Source: Agrobacterium sp. a22-2
GTDB taxonomy: Bacteria > Pseudomonadota > Alphaproteobacteria > Rhizobiales > Rhizobiaceae
Direction: 5' to 3'
Length of the DNA stretch: 64,000 bases
Assembly (NCBI RefSeq): GCF_012276985.1
Contig: NZ_JAAXMM010000020.1
Span: 1-64,000 of the forward strand
Shown: positions 50,801-58,707 of the stretch, piece by piece
Numbering within the stretch: the first letter of the stretch is position 1
Layout of the letters: each line of letters begins with the position of its first letter
Position numbers and translations under genes: made by a program
Notes under the pieces: generated by a model
The model's input: the letters and a program-made list of their open reading frames with translations, nothing else
Told to the model about the DNA's origin: nothing
The model's database searches: none

Positions 50801-51045
50801 ACCGCCAGCTGGTCATGCCGATCGTCACCTCGCCGCAGGAGCGGTCGCTGGTGCGCTCGATCATCGACATCGCCCGCTCGCTCGGCGTCGAGACCGTGGC
50901 CGAGGGCGTGGAAACCGCAGAACATGCCGACCTGCTGCGGCAACTCGGCTGCGACCTGCTGCAGGGCTATGCCTTTGCCAAGCCCCTGCCGTTTGACGAA
51001 TTCTCGCGGCTGGCTTCGCGCGCCGTCTGGCAGAAGGCCTCCTGA
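47833..51045 (+). CDS. CHASE-PAS-PAS-GGDEF-EAL cyclic-di-GMP turnover protein
   Basis: A protein of up to 1070 residues: one helix near 45-65, a CHASE-type periplasmic sensor domain to about 290, a second helix (about 293-315), two PAS/PAC domains joined by a coiled coil, a GGDEF domain and an EAL domain. The cyclase motif GGDEF is intact, as are EAL in GAEALVRW, the glutamate in ELVES, DDFGTG, KID and TVAEGVET, so both activities are possible. Start uncertain: ATGs at 47833, 47905 and 47947. Confidence 0.93.
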   Translation: MNQLYLRNFKLTWAAYTLRSNQWGMRVLAIGALFNRRDMGLSGSARLTFIGAVAVALGIVVAGFALDSQNRATKRIALQERTQQDVQLIQASLTSRLLADFSVVEHLAVVMDSHENLTIEELRDLSTGILQRNPHFVSVGLAPDQVIRTVWPATAGRKRIGAVIDTDRRTPTFQQTEDGNFLLHLPVTLSKKGVNSYWGVIEIVLDETAFFERTGLLRSNAEGNQKRYLGLDHLDIAIHDIGASAGAEPIFGVSAVSDRQPTIGRIQHPGGIWEIRAVPHDGWDQPPENQIPFRLVIIVAGCAIIIPIFIATLLIGERNRNIAKLKLREQKLLELSERFNLAMESSNIGIWEVKEDGHRLYWDDRAAALHGLPASETENDDRLSDWMDAVHPEDRVIAEAHFFQCSCAQSGKTCEEVYRIQMKDGSIRYLRSVGAQSESTGESRITGIVWDVTADILVTHTLQNAKETSDIKNAELELALDELSSREQQLEELSRRFDLALASYNCGIWEADPVDGGAMWDERMNQLYGMPYASGFVTEAQWLDCLEPENRQQVLDDTHKAIARGTTLQSVQHVVLPDGSFRFVRSVGQLHTTREGKQKIIGIAFDVTTDMLLTEELKVAKEEADARNVELEIVKNRIEFNSLHDPLTGLANRRKLDMELDALTRNGQGLRHKFSILHLDLDRFKEINDTLGHAAGDAMLVNASKILTRNVRSDDIVARIGGDEFVILSRNNTNAEHLSTLSARIIEEMSVPIDFEGFSCRCGVSIGIAQAQGIGIDARKVLINADIALYQAKATGRNCYEFFTQNLQANIVKTKRMADEILAGLDHDEFTVWYQPQFCANTMQLTGAEALVRWQHPERGILASNVFLKIAEELNVMARIDQLVLEKSLSDKMRWAAMGIRVPKVSVNVSSKRLHDAALIESLKGLNITPGEISFELVESIFLDESDDIAAHNIDRIKDLGIDIEIDDFGTGHTSIVSLLKLKPKRLKIDRQLVMPIVTSPQERSLVRSIIDIARSLGVETVAEGVETAEHADLLRQLGCDLLQGYAFAKPLPFDEFSRLASRAVWQKAS

Positions 51046-51217
51046 CGAGAGGTTTTTCCGTGATCGAGAGCCGAGCGGCGCAGCGTTTACGAACACTGCG
51101 TCGCGGTTTTGACCAAAAGAAAGGCTTTTCCCTTTCCGGCGTTTTCGCCTATAGCTCTGGCCCAAGAAAAACGCTCAGCGGAACAAAGTGCCGCGCGAAA
51201 AACCGGTTTGCAGAGAC

Positions 51218-52312
51218 ATGTCGCACAATACCTTCGGTCACCTGTTCCGCGTTACCACCTGGGGCGAAAGCCATGGTCCGGCCCTTGGCTGCGTGGTCGA
51301 CGGCTGCCCGCCCGGCCTGCGCTTCACGCTGGAAGATCTGCAGACCTGGCTCGACAAGCGCAAACCCGGCCAGTCGCGCTTCGTGACGCAGCGCCGCGAG
51401 GACGATCTCGTCAAGGTGCTGTCCGGCGTGATGCCGCAGGACGACGGTTCGATGATCACCACCGGCACACCGATCTCGCTTTTGATCGAAAACACCGACC
51501 AGCGCTCCAAGGACTATGGCGATATCGCCAAGCGCTACCGTCCCGGCCATGCCGATTTCACCTATGACGTCAAATACGGCATTCGCGACTATCGCGGCGG
51601 CGGACGATCCTCGGCGCGCGAGACAGCAGCCAGGGTCGCCGCCGGCGGCATTGCCCGCCTCGTCGTGCCCGGCGTCACCGTGCGCGGTGCACTGGTGCAG
51701 ATCGGCAAACACAAGATCAATCGGGCCAACTGGGACTGGGCACAGGTCGGCGAAAACCCGTTCTTCGCCCCCGATCCGGAAATCGTTCCGGTCTGGGAAG
51801 CCTATCTCGACGAGATCCGCAAATCCGGCTCGTCCGTCGGCGCGGTCGTGGAAGTGGTGGCAGACGGCGTTCCCGCCGGCATCGGCGCGCCGGTCTATGG
51901 CAAGCTCGACCAGGACATCGCCGCCAACCTGATGTCGATCAATGCCGTCAAGGGCGTCGAGATCGGCAATGGTTTCGAGGCGGCTTCCATCACCGGCGAG
52001 GAAAATGCCGACGAGATGCGCATCGGCCCGGACGGCAAGCCGGTCTTCCTGTCCAACCATGCCGGCGGCGTGCTGGGCGGCATCTCGACCGGCGAGCCCG
52101 TTGTGGCGCGCTTTGCCATCAAGCCGACCTCGTCGATCCTTACCGAGCGCCGCTCGATCGATGCCGACGGCAACGAGGTGGATGTGCGCACCAAGGGCCG
52201 CCACGACCCTTGCGTCGGAATCCGGGCAGTTCCTGTCGGCGAGGCGATGCTGGCCTGCACGATTGCCGATCATTATTTGCGAGACCGCGGCCAGACCGGC
52301 CGGCTGAAGTGA
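51218..52312 (+). CDS. aroC: Chorismate synthase
   Basis: A 364-residue FMN-dependent enzyme making chorismate, the last step of the shikimate pathway. Signatures TWGESHGPALG (near residue 13), RYRPGHADFTYDVKYGIRDYRGGGRSSARETA and RHDPCVGIRAVPVGEAM are present. ATG at 51218 matches the family N-terminus MSHNTFGHLFR. RibB follows after 12 bases. Confidence 0.97.
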   Translation: MSHNTFGHLFRVTTWGESHGPALGCVVDGCPPGLRFTLEDLQTWLDKRKPGQSRFVTQRREDDLVKVLSGVMPQDDGSMITTGTPISLLIENTDQRSKDYGDIAKRYRPGHADFTYDVKYGIRDYRGGGRSSARETAARVAAGGIARLVVPGVTVRGALVQIGKHKINRANWDWAQVGENPFFAPDPEIVPVWEAYLDEIRKSGSSVGAVVEVVADGVPAGIGAPVYGKLDQDIAANLMSINAVKGVEIGNGFEAASITGEENADEMRIGPDGKPVFLSNHAGGVLGGISTGEPVVARFAIKPTSSILTERRSIDADGNEVDVRTKGRHDPCVGIRAVPVGEAMLACTIADHYLRDRGQTGRLK

Positions 52313-52324
52313 CGAGGATTTTCC

Positions 52325-53425
52325 ATGAGCTATGACCAGAGCCGCGTCGTCGACGCCATCCGCGCCTTCGAGGCCGGCGAAATCGTCGTCGTCACCGATG
52401 ACGACGACCGCGAGAACGAAGGCGACCTGATCGTCGCGGCCGTGCACTGTACGCCTGAGAAGATGGCCTTTATCGTACGCCACACCTCCGGCATCGTCTG
52501 CGCGCCCATGCCGAAGGAAGAGGCCAAGCGCCTGAACCTCAATGCCATGGTCGCCGACAATGACAGCGCCCATACCACGGCCTTCACCGTGACCGTCGAT
52601 TTCAAGCATGGTACCACCACCGGCATTTCGGCCGAGGACCGCACCCTGACGGTGCGCAATCTGGCCAATCCCAATGTCGGCGCGTCCGATTTCGTGCGTC
52701 CCGGCCATATCTTCCCGCTGATCGCCCGCGAAGGCGGCGTGCTGATGCGCTCGGGCCATACGGAAGCCGCCGTAGACCTCTGCAAGCTGGCCGGCCTGCC
52801 GCCGATCGGCGTGATCGGCGAACTGGTGAACGACAACGGCACCGTCAAGCACGGCCCGGAAGTATTTTCCTTTGCCGAGGAACACGGGCTGAAGCGCGTT
52901 TCCGTCGCCGACCTGATCGCCTATCGCCAGCGCAAGGAAACGCTGATCCAGCTGCATTCGAGCTTCGATATCGACACGCCGTACGGCCCGGCCAAGGCGC
53001 ATAGCTATTCGCTGCCCTGGGATCCGATGCAGCATCTGGCCGTGGTGTTCGGCGATATCCGCGACGGCGTCGACATTCCGGTGCGCCTGCATCCGGAAAA
53101 TGTCGGCGACGATGTGTTTTCCAAGCGCCAGCCGGTCAGCCATTACATGAGCAAGATCGCCGAGCACGGCCGCGGCGTCATCGTCTATCTGCGCGAAGGC
53201 TCGGTCGGCGTCGGCGCCTCGACCACGGCCCGCAGCGGCAAACATGACCGCGAGACCCATCAGGAAGCGCAGGCCCGCGACAGCGAATGGCTGGAAATCG
53301 GCCTCGGCGCACAGATCATCAAGGATCTCGGCATCACCTCGATCCGGCTGCTGACCACCCGCGAGCGCCACTATGTCGGTCTCGAAGGTTTCGGCATCAA
53401 GATCGCCTCGACGGAAATCGGCTGA
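52325..53425 (+). CDS. ribB: 3,4-dihydroxy-2-butanone 4-phosphate synthase with degenerate GTP cyclohydrolase II-like domain
   Basis: A 366-residue protein. The N-terminal RibB domain (about 1-205) makes DHBP from ribulose 5-phosphate; catalytic DDDDRENEGDL, RPGHIFPL and GHTEAAVDLCKLAG are intact. The C-terminal half resembles GTP cyclohydrolase II but has no cysteine where the three zinc ligands of RibA occur (GDIRDGVDIPVRLHPENVG), so it should not open GTP. This RibBX arrangement is known in alphaproteobacteria. Confidence 0.94.
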   Translation: MSYDQSRVVDAIRAFEAGEIVVVTDDDDRENEGDLIVAAVHCTPEKMAFIVRHTSGIVCAPMPKEEAKRLNLNAMVADNDSAHTTAFTVTVDFKHGTTTGISAEDRTLTVRNLANPNVGASDFVRPGHIFPLIAREGGVLMRSGHTEAAVDLCKLAGLPPIGVIGELVNDNGTVKHGPEVFSFAEEHGLKRVSVADLIAYRQRKETLIQLHSSFDIDTPYGPAKAHSYSLPWDPMQHLAVVFGDIRDGVDIPVRLHPENVGDDVFSKRQPVSHYMSKIAEHGRGVIVYLREGSVGVGASTTARSGKHDRETHQEAQARDSEWLEIGLGAQIIKDLGITSIRLLTTRERHYVGLEGFGIKIASTEIG

Positions 53426-53554
53426 TCGCAACGGCCAGCCCTTGATCGCCCGGTGGCGCGGACCTACCTGCATCGCGTTCCATTCAAGCCTGGCATGACC
53501 GGGCGGGACGCGAGGCCGGCGCGATCCGGCCAGTGCTTTTATCCGGGGTTTTCC

Positions 53555-54061
53555 ATGTCCTTGTCCCTCTACGACGTCAGCGTCCCGCTTTTCCTGCGGG
53601 CCTTTGCCAATCTCACCGAGATCCTCGAAAAAGGCCGCAGCTTTGCCGCCGAACAGGGCATCAGCGAGCAGGAACTGCTGGAAGCGCGGCTTTATCCCGA
53701 CATGGGCAACCTGATCGCCCAGATCCAGCGGGCCAGCGACACCGCGAAATTCGTGCCGGTGCGGGTCGGCGACGTCGCAAACGTGTCGATGAAGGACGAA
53801 GAAACCTCCTTCGATGATCTTCTGAAGCGCATCGCCGACACCGTTGCTTTCCTGAAGTCGGTTTCGCCTGACACCATGGACGGCCGCGACCAGGCCACCG
53901 TCGAGCTGAAGACCGGCAAAAGCGTGCGCAGCTTCACCGCCCGCGACTATGTGCTGGGCTTTGCCATCCCGAACTTCTACTTCCACATCACCACCGCCTA
54001 CGCCCTGCTGCGCCACAAGGGCGTGCCGATCGGCAAGCTCGATTATCTCGGGCGGGCGTAA
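53555..54061 (+). CDS. DUF1993 family protein
   Basis: A 168-residue soluble helical protein: N-terminus SLSLYDVSVPLFLRAFANLTEILEK, a LYPDMGNLIAQIQRASDTAKF segment, and the C-terminal PNFYFHITTAYALLRHKGVPIGKLDYLG, all marks of DUF1993, a DinB-like four-helix family of unknown role. ATG at 53555 fits this N-terminus. Confidence 0.9.
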   Translation: MSLSLYDVSVPLFLRAFANLTEILEKGRSFAAEQGISEQELLEARLYPDMGNLIAQIQRASDTAKFVPVRVGDVANVSMKDEETSFDDLLKRIADTVAFLKSVSPDTMDGRDQATVELKTGKSVRSFTARDYVLGFAIPNFYFHITTAYALLRHKGVPIGKLDYLGRA

Positions 54062-54079
54062 TTCCTCTTCATTTTCGGT

Positions 54080-54117
54080 CTGCCTTTCGCTGTCATTTTT
54101 TGGGTCGCGAAAGGCAG
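54080..54117. terminator. Hairpin between DUF1993 and flagellin genes
   Basis: Perfect 11-bp stem CTGCCTTTCGC / GCGAAAGGCAG with a 16-base loop containing a T run. It lies 18 bases after the DUF1993 stop; terminator or leader structure of the flagellin message. Confidence 0.5.
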
Positions 54118-54225
54118 AGTACGACATTTACGGTTTGCCATTTACGTCTCGTTAACCAAATAAAGTGTTATTTTCACAGGCAAATTAGAAACGCTTCGAT
54201 TTTCATTACAGGTAATATTGCTCCC

Positions 54226-55182
54226 ATGATCAGCCTCAATACCAATCACGGCGCGATTGCTTCGCTCGACGTGATGCGATCGATTGCCAGCAATCTCGGC
54301 GACGCACAGGATCAGGTCTCGTCCGGCTACCGGATTGGCAAGGCGTCGGACAATTCCTCCTACTGGTCGATTTCGACCACCATGCGCTCCGACGACAAGG
54401 CGCTGTCGGCGGTGGAGGATTCGATGGGACTGGCAGCGGCGGCCATCGATGTCGCCTATACCGGCATGACGGCCTCGCTGGACGTGGTCAACGAGATCAA
54501 GGCCAAGCTGGTGGCGGCGCGCGAGCCGGGTGTCGACAAGGGCAAGATCAACAAGGAACTGACCGAGCTCAAGGCGGAAATCTACACGATCGTCGAATCC
54601 TCGAGCTTTGCCGGCGAGAACTGGCTGCATCGCATCGACGCCACCGATGATGGCGACAAGTCCATGGTCGGCTCCTTCTACCGCGACGGTTCCGACAATG
54701 TCAGCGTCGGCACGATCACCTATGACATGAGCAATCAGTGGGGCACCAATCACCTGATCGACGAAAACTACCACAACGGCATTCTGACCAATGTGGAATT
54801 CGCCCGAGAGCTTGGCACAGCGACCGAATGGGTGCTGATGAGCGGCAAGAACCACGCCATCCACCCGGAAATGGTTCTGACCTCCACCACATCAGACCAG
54901 GACGTCGAGGAGATGATCAGCGTGGTCGACGCCATGATCGGCGCGATGATCGACGCGGCGGCAAGCCTTGGCGCGATCAGCAAGCGGGTCTCCATCCAGA
55001 CCGAATACACCAACGACCTGCGCGACAGCCTGCAGACCGGCGTCGGCGGATTGGTTGACGCCGACATGAACGAACAATCGACACGCCTGAAGGCGCTGCA
55101 GACCCGGCAGCAACTGGCAACCCAATCCCTGTCGATCGCCAATGCCGGCCCGGACCAGCTGCTGCAGCTGTTCCAGAACTAG
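54226..55182 (+). CDS. Flagellin, solitary copy
   Basis: A 318-residue flagellin. The N-terminal D0/D1 region (SLNTNHGAIASLDVMRSIASNLGDAQDQVSSGYRIGKASDNSSYWSI) and C-terminal D0 (TRLKALQTRQQLATQSLSIANAGPDQLLQLFQN) are complete; the variable middle is short. Rhizobial flagellins sit in a large motility cluster with fli/flg genes; none is here. The ATG lies behind a 43-base AT-rich leader with poor Shine-Dalgarno, so the start could be questioned. Confidence 0.9.
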   Translation: MISLNTNHGAIASLDVMRSIASNLGDAQDQVSSGYRIGKASDNSSYWSISTTMRSDDKALSAVEDSMGLAAAAIDVAYTGMTASLDVVNEIKAKLVAAREPGVDKGKINKELTELKAEIYTIVESSSFAGENWLHRIDATDDGDKSMVGSFYRDGSDNVSVGTITYDMSNQWGTNHLIDENYHNGILTNVEFARELGTATEWVLMSGKNHAIHPEMVLTSTTSDQDVEEMISVVDAMIGAMIDAAASLGAISKRVSIQTEYTNDLRDSLQTGVGGLVDADMNEQSTRLKALQTRQQLATQSLSIANAGPDQLLQLFQN

Positions 55183-55237
55183 AGGGTGTTAGAGGCAGCC
55201 GGCACCCCGTCACGCCTGCCTGTCGCCGTGGCGTCTA

Positions 55238-55417
55238 CCCCCCTCTGTCCTGCCGGACATCTCCCCCACACGGGGGGAGATCGGCAAGACGCGGGCTCAT
55301 ATCCGATAACGAAACATGGAGCATACCGCAGGCACCGGACCCAATAGGGGAAAGGGGCGTCGGCCGCGATCCGATCTCCCCCCGTGTGGGGGAGATGTCC
55401 GGCAGGACAGAGGGGGG
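55238..55417. repeat. Perfect 47-bp inverted repeat pair with 86-bp centre
   Basis: Arms 55238-55284 and 55371-55417 are exact reverse complements. Each arm is itself a hairpin built on CCCCCACACGGGGGG and carries the CTGTCCTGCCGGACATCTC core. The centre has no gene. The pair resembles two oppositely inserted copies of the dispersed repeat also seen at 0.07 and 59.5 kb, or a small non-autonomous mobile element. Confidence 0.75.
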
Positions 55418-55454
55418 CGACTCCGACGCTTGTCTCCTGACAAACCCAGGCGGC

Positions 55455-56669
55455 CTACCCCCGCCAGCCGTCCAGATAGGTCACCCGCTCGACGCCGGTG
55501 AATTTTGCCAGTCGCGCCAGTTCGGCGTCGAGTTTTTCCAGCCGGCCGGCCGAGGGTCTGATGCCCTGTTCGAGCCACAGGCGCTTGACGTCGAGGCTGC
55601 CGGACTTGCGGTCGGCCTTCATGTCGATGCGGCCGATCATGCGGTCGCCTTCCAGGAGCGGGAAGACGTAATAGCCATAGTCGCGCTTGGCCTCCGGCAC
55701 GAAAACCTCGATGCGATAGTAGAAGCCGAACAGCCGTTCGGCGCGGTTGCGGTCGCGCAGCAGCGGATCGAAGGGGCTGAGCACCCGCACGCGGGCCGGC
55801 GGTTCCGGCAGGTCGGCCGGATCACCACCAGAGTTGGCGCCCAGGCGGTCACCCAGTCCGGCAAAGGCGAAGGACGGGCGCGGTCGGCCACCGTCGAAGG
55901 GGGCGATCAGCACCTCCTCCAGCTCATTGCGCTGCCGCTCGACCCAGAGCTTGGCTTCCTGCGGCGTCACCAGGTTCCAGAAGGCGGCGATTTCGCCTGA
56001 CGTGGCAAAGCCGAGCCGCGTCAGCGCCTGGCGGCAGGCCCAGTCGACAAACTCCTCATGCTCGACCTCGGCTGTATGATGATCGGCCGGCACGACCCGT
56101 TCCGACAGATCGTAGATCTTCTGGAAATTGTCGCGGCCGCTGATCGACAGCCGGCCGGTGCGCCAGAGGAATTCCAGCGCCGTCTTGGAGGGGTGCCAGT
56201 TCCACCAGCCGCCGGACTTGTGATCGTCTTCCTTCATCTCGCGCGACAGGGCCGGGCCACTCTCGGCAATGCGCCGATAGGTCTCCTCGAAGGCGGCGGC
56301 AAAATCCTCGCCGCGCCATTTGCGCCAGTTTTCGCGGATGCGCGCCTCTTCGCGGACGAAGCGATGCTTCCAATAGGGATAGAAGGTGACCGGCAGGATC
56401 GAAGCGTCATGGGTCCAGTGTTCAAACAGCGCCCGGTCGGTTTCCAGCAGGACTTTAAGGTCCTCGCGCCGATAGGTCTGGTTGCGCGAAAACAGGATCT
56501 GGTGATGGGCACGCTCGACCGTGGCGATGCTGTCGACCTGGACAAAGCCTAGGTCGTGGATCATCGCCAAAAGCCCTGCCTTGCCCAATGCCCTGTGCGG
56601 CGGAGCGCAAAGCCCCTGCCGTGCCAGAAAGAGATGCCGCGCCTGCGGATTGGATATCAGAATCGCCAT
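55455..56669 (-). CDS. YcaQ-like winged-helix DNA glycosylase (crosslink repair family)
   Basis: A 404-residue protein. An N-terminal winged-helix region contains LGFVQVDSIATVERAHHQILFSRN (the QxD-type catalytic motif of YcaQ/AlkX proteins, which unhook interstrand crosslinks). The middle has WTHDASILPVTFYPYWKHR and the C-terminus GYYVFPLLEGDRMIGRIDMKADRK, all family features. Start at 56669 (MAILISNPQARHLFLARQGL) matches the family N-terminus. Confidence 0.88.
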   Translation of the reverse strand: MAILISNPQARHLFLARQGLCAPPHRALGKAGLLAMIHDLGFVQVDSIATVERAHHQILFSRNQTYRREDLKVLLETDRALFEHWTHDASILPVTFYPYWKHRFVREEARIRENWRKWRGEDFAAAFEETYRRIAESGPALSREMKEDDHKSGGWWNWHPSKTALEFLWRTGRLSISGRDNFQKIYDLSERVVPADHHTAEVEHEEFVDWACRQALTRLGFATSGEIAAFWNLVTPQEAKLWVERQRNELEEVLIAPFDGGRPRPSFAFAGLGDRLGANSGGDPADLPEPPARVRVLSPFDPLLRDRNRAERLFGFYYRIEVFVPEAKRDYGYYVFPLLEGDRMIGRIDMKADRKSGSLDVKRLWLEQGIRPSAGRLEKLDAELARLAKFTGVERVTYLDGWRG

Positions 56670-56801
56670 GAAACCGAACCTAGCGGATGTTCTTGATTTG
56701 TTCAACGATGCTTTCGCGTTTATCAACCGGGGTGCCACCCCAATTCCCTTCCCCCGCCCGCCGGTCTATAGAGGCCGGGAATTAGTGTGAGGAGTGAAGG
56801 C

Positions 56802-57482
56802 TTGCGGATCAGCTTTGAGGGTGCCGGGGTGGATTTCGAGAAGCGGGTGGTGCTCCAGCCGCTGACGCTATCGCTCGATGAGTCGCGTATCGGCGTGATC
56901 GGGCTCAACGGCTCCGGCAAGACGACCTTTGCGCGGCTGATCAACGGACTGTTGAAGCCGAGCGTCGGCCGGGTGACGCTGGACGGGCTGGATACCGTCA
57001 GGCAAGAAAAGGCCTTGCGCGGCGCGACCGGCTTCATCTTCCAGAACCCCGCCAACCAGATCATCCTGCCGTTGATCCGCGACGACATTGCGCTGGGGCT
57101 GAAACCCGCCAGGCTGAGCACGCAGGAGACGAACGCCCGGGTCGATGCCGTGATGGCGCGCTTCGGCATTGTCCACTTGAGTGAGCGCCGGCCGCATGAA
57201 CTGTCGGGTGGCGAATTGCAGCTGGCGGCGCTGGCCGCCGTGGTGGTGACCGAGCCGAAGCTGATCCTGTTCGACGAGCCGACCAACCAGCTGGACCTGA
57301 AAAACCGCAGCATGGTGGAGCGGGCCATTTCAGGACTTTCCCAACAGGCCCTGGTGATCAGCCATGATCTGGCGCTGGTCGAGGATTTCCAGCGGGTGCT
57401 GGTGTTTCACGAGGGCCGCCTGGCGTTTGACGGTCCTGGGCGCCCGGCTGTGGCCCAATACCGGGAGATCGCGCAATCATGA
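56802..57482 (+). CDS. bioM: Biotin ECF transporter ATPase BioM
   Basis: A 226-residue ABC ATPase. Walker A GLNGSGKTT, Q-loop FQNPANQI, signature LSGGELQL, Walker B LILFDEPTNQLD and a switch histidine in VISHDL are complete. It powers biotin uptake with BioN and BioY. The start is most likely TTG at 56802, eight bases after GAGGAG; GTG at 56787 is the alternative. Overlaps bioN by ATGA. Confidence 0.93.
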   Translation: MRISFEGAGVDFEKRVVLQPLTLSLDESRIGVIGLNGSGKTTFARLINGLLKPSVGRVTLDGLDTVRQEKALRGATGFIFQNPANQIILPLIRDDIALGLKPARLSTQETNARVDAVMARFGIVHLSERRPHELSGGELQLAALAAVVVTEPKLILFDEPTNQLDLKNRSMVERAISGLSQQALVISHDLALVEDFQRVLVFHEGRLAFDGPGRPAVAQYREIAQS

Positions 57483-58081
57483 AGACGCTCTATGTCGATG
57501 GCAGCGGCTTTCTCTACCGTCTGTCGCCAAAGCTCAAGCTTGGCGGCCTCGCCGTCCTGGCGCTGGCGCTGTTTTTCACCCGCAACCCGGCGCTGCTCGG
57601 CCCTGCCCTCCTGGCCGCAGCCCTGGTCTATTTCAACCTCGACCAGCCGCTGCGCGCCGCCCTGAGCCCCTTGAAAGCGGTGCTCGCCACCATCGTGCTG
57701 GTGGCGCTGTTCAACCTGATCTTCACCTCGCGCGAAGAGGCCGTGGTCACCGTGCTGCGGCTGACGGCGCTGGTGTTTCTGGCAGCCTCCGTCACCGCGA
57801 CGACGACGATCGGCCAGTTTATCGACACGGTGACGAAAGCAGCAGAGCCGCTGGAAAAGACCGGTCTGGTCAAGGCCGCCGATATCGGGCTTTCGGTCGG
57901 CCTGGTCATGCGCTTCGTGCCGGAAATCCTGGCGCGCTATGGCGCGATCCGCGAAGCGCACCGGGCGCGGGGACTCTCCGTGCGGCCGCTGACCATGCTC
58001 GGGCCGCTGATTATTCTAACGCTCAAGGATGCTGATAACATTGCCGCGGCCATTGACGCCCGCGGCATTCGCGGCCAATGA
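57479..58081 (+). CDS. bioN: Biotin ECF transporter transmembrane protein BioN
   Basis: A 200-residue EcfT protein with about five membrane helices. The two Ala-Arg-Gly coupling motifs that contact the ATPase occur in AHRARGLS and AIDARGIRG. It is translationally coupled to bioM and followed by bioY 30 bases later. Confidence 0.92.
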   Translation: MKTLYVDGSGFLYRLSPKLKLGGLAVLALALFFTRNPALLGPALLAAALVYFNLDQPLRAALSPLKAVLATIVLVALFNLIFTSREEAVVTVLRLTALVFLAASVTATTTIGQFIDTVTKAAEPLEKTGLVKAADIGLSVGLVMRFVPEILARYGAIREAHRARGLSVRPLTMLGPLIILTLKDADNIAAAIDARGIRGQ

Positions 58082-58111
58082 GGCTTTGCTGGGATAATTT
58101 GGGAGACCTGC

Positions 58112-58675
58112 ATGACCACCCGTGACCTCGTTCTGATTTCGCTTTTCGCCGCGATCATCGTCGCCCTTGGCCTCGTGCCCCCCATCACGCTCGGCTTCAT
58201 TCCGGTGCCGATCACCGCGCAGTCGCTCGGCGTCATGCTGGCCGGCGTGATCCTCGGCGCCAAGCGCGGCGCGCTGGCTGCCGTGCTGGTCATCCTGCTG
58301 GTGGCCATCGGCCTGCCTGTGCTGTCGGGCGGTCGTGGGGGCCTGGCCGTGTTTGCCGGCCCGACCGTCGGCTTCCTGATCGGCTGGGTGCCGGCCGCCT
58401 TTGCCACCGGCCTGGTTGCCGAACGGTTTGCCGGACTTAGCCGCCAGGCCCTGCCGCAGACGCTCGGCTTCATCGCCGCAGCTATGATCGGCGGCGTGTT
58501 CGTGCTCTATCTGTTCGGCATCGGCTATCTCGCCTTCGGCGCCGGCCTCGGGCTTTCCAAGGCGTTTTACGGTTCGCTGGCCTTCATTCCGGGCGACCTC
58601 TTGAAAGCCGTCATTGCCGGTCTTGCCGGCCGCGCCGTGATGGTCGGCTATCCGCTGCTGCCGTCCCGCGTCTAA
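58112..58675 (+). CDS. bioY: Biotin-binding S component BioY
   Basis: A 187-residue membrane protein with six helices. It has the BioY signatures IPVPITAQSLGVMLAGVILGAKRGALA near residue 30 and the glycine-rich GRGGLAVFAGPTVGFLIGW loop near residue 75. It binds biotin and completes the bioMNY importer. A GGGAGACC Shine-Dalgarno precedes the ATG. Confidence 0.95.
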   Translation: MTTRDLVLISLFAAIIVALGLVPPITLGFIPVPITAQSLGVMLAGVILGAKRGALAAVLVILLVAIGLPVLSGGRGGLAVFAGPTVGFLIGWVPAAFATGLVAERFAGLSRQALPQTLGFIAAAMIGGVFVLYLFGIGYLAFGAGLGLSKAFYGSLAFIPGDLLKAVIAGLAGRAVMVGYPLLPSRV

Positions 58676-58707
58676 AGACCGCCAGGCGGTCCGCCACGCC
58701 CTAGCCG

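Noticed and set aside
48481..54127. Very long minus-strand frames (about 900-990 codons) opposite the CHASE-GGDEF-EAL, aroC and ribB genes
   Set aside because: Same antisense effect; plus-strand products are unmistakable enzymes.
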